Positions 59,094-64,000 of a stretch of DNA of 64,000 nt are shown one piece after another. Made by a program: the position numbers and the translations under genes. How positions within the stretch are numbered: the stretch's first letter is position 1; every line of letters begins with the position of its first letter. Under the pieces are notes generated by a model. The model worked only from the letters and a program-made list of their open reading frames with translations. It was not told where the DNA came from and searched no databases. The DNA is from Fasciola hepatica (lineage: Eukaryota; Platyhelminthes; Trematoda; Plagiorchiida; Fasciolidae): contig CANUEZ040000001.1 of the NCBI GenBank assembly GCA_948099385.1, forward strand, positions 198,501 to 262,500, in the 5' to 3' direction.

Positions 59094-59436
59094 TCTCGTA
59101 ACGGAGGTGGAGGATCAGTCACGTTTCACGTTGGCTTCGTTTACGCACATTATCGGATCTCACCAACACCACCGACACATCTTGCAACCAAACTAATTGA
59201 TAAATAACTCGGAGTTGGATGTCTGTGCCCCACTTCGAAGTCAAATCAACGGGAGCGATATTCCAATAAGGTGATTAGGTCATTTTCGCGACTTTTCCTA
59301 AGGGTGAAGTAACCTGTGCATGCATACGTGTGTGGGAGAGATTTTTCTCGATCAACGATTCTATCAGTATAGGCCGAGATTTTCCGTGCCCATGGATCGG
59401 TTTGTGGGTAGAATGCACATGGGTTTGAGGACAGTA
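59094..59436 (-). repeat. Right terminal inverted repeat (with TA)
   Basis: Reverse complement of 57117-57459 with no difference seen. Confidence 0.93.
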
Positions 59437-59439
59437 ATA

Positions 59440-62400
59440 CCATGAATCGTCTCCGCTGTGTATACGAAACGCGCTAGATGGACGTCCCTTTACCAACATC
59501 TTTCACTTGTGTTGTACACGTTTTGTTATTGGGTGTTGTTGTCATTTAAGCTCATTTTCAAGATTTACCCTCATGTATTCATTAGCGATTAGTTTTAATA
59601 CCACTACGCAATCATTATGACCTAAACGATTTGACTTCTGGTCTGTTAAGTGCGTCCTGATCACGATTCGATTATTGATTTGACAAGTTGCGAAAGCGTT
59701 CATTGATGTCCTAGCGGATCCCTTTGAAGTGCAGAACTAGCAGTGATCACTGATGCTAATGAGTGCTCTTAGCGTGACAGAAAATATTTACGTGGTTGGT
59801 CAGTAAGTTCCAAGTTAGTGTGCCAATATGTTCTTCCCATCCTGCTTTATTGTGCCCCATAATTTTTCCCGGCCTTCTAAAACAATTGCCTAAAGTTCTG
59901 TGCATTTGCTTTCTAATGATAAGTCGCGTTCCACCTCTCCCAATTGATACTCTGTGGACTTAACCCTTTGATAGACATGTTGGTTCTTGCTTGAATCTAG
60001 CTCACAAAATACTCCAGGACACTACCCATCTGTTACAAACTGACTTATCCTTTTGTCGCTCCATTCATCCACTCGTTCTGAATTCCATCACATTGCCTTG
60101 AGAATAAATATGTACGGAATCTAATCCATGCGCTAACCTGCTCGTGCTTTGACCAATGTCGATTAGACAAAAGATGATTTACTTACGAAACTGGATAACT
60201 AACTCGGCTTCGCTCTACTCATTCTCTTTTTTTATTGAAACACACTCCAAATGAAACGTATATGTGAATAATCACCCTAATAACTTGCCACTTGTAAAAT
60301 ATTGCATATTTTATGATATCTATTTTGGCTTCTAGTTTCTGAAATGTCAGTGGACTGCTTGCATAATTCTACCATACAAATGCTAACACAACCTTGTAAG
60401 ATGCGGTATCTTGTTGATTAAAAAACGTACAGTGTCCATTTAAATTGGTTACGCCCCACAGCTTCGAATGTCTAATAGTAATATTGACATCTGTAGCATT
60501 AGCTAGATTCTGACTTCTGGATTCTCGCAGGGAAAATCGTGTCGCATTGTCCGCTCGAGAAAACGGTGAATGACACAAGAATTTTTAAATCATACATTTG
60601 AAGGTGCTACTTTCAACCACAAAGTGACCAGATTAAGCTACCTACGTAGATAGAGTGGGCCTATAGTGGTATTTAAACTAATATGAACTCATTCATTATG
60701 AATTAACGAGCCATGTTGGTCAATTTAGCAGCGCCTTGCCTAGAAATCCCGAGTGGAATAGCAACTTATGTAGTACCTGATCAGTGGAATGCCATTCATT
60801 AGCACATCGTTCATCACTAGCCCGTAAGCGGTTTGATCTCGTAAATTCACTTTGGTCTCCTGAATGTGATAAACTTCAATGAATCTTGTCCAGTTGGGAA
60901 AAATATTCGTGGTTCGTGGATTGCGGTGGTCCTTTGACGGTTACCACTCCTATGTGACCTCACTAAGACGTTTCAATAATCGCCAGTAAGGTTAAACAGA
61001 AGGAAAAATAAAAATAATGATAGAGGCATGATGATTAGGTTGCGTGGATGCAAAAGCCCCACTTGTCACGATAAGTCGTCGTATCTTCTTGTCAATATTC
61101 ACTGGTGGTGTGGATCTCGTGGAATTCCGACGCAGCAAAAATAAGTACAATGAAAATGGCTCTTAATATATTTGATCCACTCTATGGACTTCCCACCTAA
61201 CTGGTCGATGTAAATTTTGACAACTGGTACATGTTTGCTTAGTAAAGTTGACATCACCAATCTGACTACGAGCTGAATCTGGTTATTGTATTTTGCCCAC
61301 TATCCAGTATACTGCGATTAAACTAATATTTACAGATTACCAACAATTGTCAGCTTTCTGGGATTATTTTCACTCATGTCATCATACAGATATGATAACT
61401 GTATTGAACAGTTATGGAAGAATGCACTGTGACTGAGATGAGTGTGCACTCCCAACGGCGCTTAATTCCGCCTTGAACATAATTCGTGTGACACTGCTAT
61501 CGGAGAAATCTATGATAGCCACAGTTAGGTTCTAGTTTAGGTAACTTGGGAGAATGCTGGGCATGTTGACAAGTAATGCTTGACATTATTTCACGGAACA
61601 AAAGTGAACTGTAGTAAACTCGTGACAAAATCACATATCCCTTCGCCAAGATTCTGGATTGACAACATCAGTCTGTTTTCTTTTAATTTCGATCACATCT
61701 GTGAAAGTATGGGATATCAAAGTACTGGAATAATTTCCTTAAATAATACCTAGATCATGATTAAAAAACATTGTCAAACAAGCTGTTGTTCACACTCATT
61801 CATCTAAATATAAATGGGAAGGAGATTTGTATTTATGCTTATTCACCGGACAGAAGCACTATTCAGTCAGACAGGAGCAAAACTGCTTCAACAATGGCAT
61901 GACTGAGAAGCGCGGCCGATTGACTCGTTTGTTGTGTTCCTATCATAACTGCCCTTATTCCTTTAGGATGATAGAGGACACCGCCATCCTCGGTTAGATT
62001 CGAATGGACTCTGAACATATCTCACCACTGTCTGCGTTGTAGATAGCGCACACAAACTGACGTGCATGCGTGCATCTACCAACACACACACACACACACA
62101 CACACACTCTTACAACCAACGCAAATATGTGAGCAGTGGACACTCGATGTGTTCCACTCGTCACCTGAAGCACGCTTCTGGTAGTTAGTGCCCTTTTAGC
62201 AGCTGTTTGGCACAAATAATGGGATGGTTCATATCGATAGGACTGTTACACTGGGAACTTCTCGCATGGTTATCTCAAACTAAAACCACCACTCTTCAGT
62301 TCAGACAACGCACCAGCTGACCAAGCCTCTGCAACGCACAAACGTAACCACAGATTGGGCGAATCGGATTAAACAGGTGTTCGAAAACACCCCACTGGTA

Positions 62401-62870
62401 TGGGATATGTAGGCATCACGCTGTAAATCTCGCACGTCCCAGAGTTTCGGATGACTAGGTATGTAGGGGGAGGACGCCATGAACATTGGAGGTTGCATAA
62501 GACCGAATGGTTTTAGGCTGATGTTGGCCCGTGGTGCAGCGTCCATCGGAAGTGTGAATGAAGACCCAGTCCTCATAGGCTGCGTTTCCCCTATTTTCAT
62601 CCCACTATTGCTCTTCCCTCACCTATGACTCAGTCTGCTCCTATATTCATCGTAGTGATACGAAACACCCCACAGCGACCATTCGATCAATCTCACTGAC
62701 GAGAATGAACCATTTTCATCTCTGTTGTAATTGTATAGGACGGGTAGAGAAAGTTCGCGCTACAAGTGACGAGTGAAACGCTTCGAAAGGCCGTGACAAC
62801 TGGCTACATGTTTGCGGTCGGTGAAAGAGTGTGTGCGTTTGTAGGTGCATGCATGTAACTTTACCACGGT
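59440..62870. other. Stretch with no recognised gene
   Basis: Short frames only. The minus frame 62600-62301 (99 codons, with SLKPFGLMQPPMF and HPKLWDVRDL) has protein-like composition but no family I can name; it might be an exon or a piece of an unrecognised repeat. Confidence 0.4.
62081..62107. repeat. (AC)n microsatellite
   Basis: About 27 bases of CA repeat with an adjoining short interrupted stretch. Confidence 0.93.
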
Positions 62871-62874
62871 CAGG

Positions 62875-63265
62875 TGATTGAGTGACTTGTAGAGCACGAA
62901 CCCGAAATCCAAACTCGAATAAGGCCAGTCGGTAATCTACTTGTATTTTAAGGAACGATCATTACAATCACAAACAAAGTACCTCAATTTTATGGGGCAA
63001 TTCAATCTTATGGATCCGTGAATAAATATCACGTGGTTCAAATGGTCACAAGAAACGAGTGCGAAGCGATACGAGACCGGTTCATCAGTGTACGGTAAGT
63101 TCAGCTTTCATAGCAAGAAAAATTGATCAGTCGGAAAAAGAGAGTTGTGCGTTCCCACAACGGGTAGGCGGAGATATGACCATGAAGTTAGTTCGGACAA
63201 TAACAAAGAGGATTGCACGCACGCTTGACCTAGGCAAGGACGCGGAAGCGGAGTGGTCTTTACCG
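62875..63265 (+). repeat. Second copy of the interspersed repeat found at 20.0-20.4 kb
   Basis: Shows the same ordered blocks as 20005-20395: CACGAACCCGAAA, ACTTGTATTT/ACGTGTACTT, CATTACAATCACAA/CATTGGAATTACAA, TACCTCAATTT, AAAAATTGATCAGTCGG/AACAATTGACCAGTCAG, and the end CGCACGCTTGACC/CTCACGCTTGACC. Same orientation. Identity looks moderate, with small indels. The surrounding region offers no gene context. Confidence 0.62.
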
Positions 63266-63269
63266 TGGG

Positions 63270-64000
63270 ATGAAAGTGCACCTTATATCCCAAAACGCAC
63301 TCCCTTGATTGGCTGAGCTACATTTCTGTGTTGACCATCATTTCATCAAATCAAGGAAATTTACTCGCTTTGATCACTGTACACCACTATACTCAGTCAG
63401 AAATACTTCTATCCAAGCAGAATGTTGGATTTTCCATTCAATCTAATTTAACCGACCAATTTTATCAAGGAATTCTCTTCCGACCTGAAAAAACATCCGT
63501 GCTGGCTGGCAGGCTGCTTTTAACTGCACCCCTAAAATGAAGATGTCCGTCAGGTATTTGTTCAGTACCAATATACGTTCTGTGTACGCGAACACGTCAG
63601 ATCTAACTCCTGTTCTTCCGTCTCGCACTCATACTTGTGTGGTTTGCAAACAAGAATTGTAGAGGATAAACCCACATATTGCTGACTCACTCGTGTCAAT
63701 AAATGGCTTGAAAGTGTTCCGGCAGGACAGGAATTCCATCAGTAGGAAGACTGGAGGCGGGGTGGTCACATATGCCAACTCCACCTAGTGGTGCAAGTCT
63801 GAAGTCGTTTATTCATACTTAACGAAATGTAGTGATTGTTTAGTTATGCAGTGCCATCTTGAATTTTCTCACTGTAGAAGCACCACGATTACAAACTCAT
63901 ACCTAGCGCCGTTTTGCACACAGAACGCTATTTCATCCTTCTACGAATCTTCCTTACTTCTCCTTGTTTCTTTCTAAGATGACAATTTGCACGTGATATT
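63270..64000. other. Window end, no recognised gene
   Basis: Nothing recognised; short frames at 63328-63540 (plus) and 63628-63443 (minus) have no domain. Confidence 0.45.

Larger units (their letters stand above)
57117..59436 (+). mobile_element. IS630-Tc1-mariner DNA transposon with 341-bp terminal inverted repeats
   Basis: The two ends are inverted copies: 57117-57459 and 59094-59436 are reverse complements over 343 bases with no mismatch found by eye. The outermost bases read TA then CTGTCCTCAAACC at the left and GGTTTGAGGACAG then TA at the right. This is the TA target duplication expected of the IS630-Tc1-mariner superfamily, giving 341-bp terminal repeats. A 21-bp tandem array lies just inside the right end, and a decayed transposase of the same superfamily lies between the arms. 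The element is internally degraded while its ends remain identical, so it was either mobilised in trans recently or its arms have been homogenised. Confidence 0.8.

Noticed and set aside
1..64000. CRISPR array or prokaryotic defence island
   Set aside because: No regular spacer-repeat pattern; all coding signals are eukaryotic mobile elements, and tandem repeats are simple microsatellites or transposon subterminal units.

Overview
The window reads as eukaryotic nuclear DNA from an invertebrate, most likely a parasitic flatworm (trematode or cestode). The evidence is the mix of degraded mobile elements: Penelope-like elements carrying a GIY-YIG endonuclease, CR1/SR1-type non-LTR retrotransposons, BEL/Pao and Ty3/gypsy-like LTR elements, an IS630-Tc1-mariner DNA transposon and tRNA-derived SINE-like repeats. 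Base composition is moderately AT-rich, microsatellites are common, open frames are short, and no bacterial-style operon is present. Species assignment is inference only. I recognise no intact host gene, rRNA or canonical tRNA gene.

Layout: 0.7-4.3 kb holds two Penelope-like relics on the minus strand. From 4.3 to 19.7 kb is low-coding sequence with only an unassigned cluster of minus-strand frames at 12.25-13.33 kb. At 19.7-25.5 kb are two related CR1-like copies on the minus strand. The first is interrupted by a repeat that recurs at 62.9 kb, and a tRNA-like SINE lies between the two copies. At 27.1-29.9 kb is a BEL/Pao relic (gag, zinc knuckles, protease, RT, start of A17). At 31.5-34.7 kb is a CR1-like element with a long ORF1 bearing a PHD-like finger and a broken ORF2. 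At 36.6-39.8 kb is a near-identical 495-bp inverted duplication whose right arm lies in a plus-strand CR1-like copy (39.0-41.3 kb). At 41.4-42.7 kb are three copies of a tRNA-headed SINE, followed by a Penelope fragment. At 43.9-47.4 kb is a BEL/Pao copy with a 670-codon gag-RT-A17-RNase H frame but a broken integrase. At 48.4-51.4 kb are gypsy-like remains, and at 55.4-55.9 kb another Penelope fragment.

The most striking object is at 57.1-59.4 kb. It is a 2.3-kb transposon with 341-bp terminal inverted repeats that look identical by eye, flanked by TA dinucleotides. It has a 21-bp subterminal tandem array inside the right end and a decayed IS630/Tc1-type transposase between the ends. Superfamily and target-site signature agree, so it is a coherent long-TIR element.

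The coding sequences do not work together as a pathway. They are independent insertions at different stages of decay, with nesting. The two inverted repeats of near-perfect identity stand out against the otherwise degraded sequence and suggest recent insertion, gene conversion or inverted duplication.
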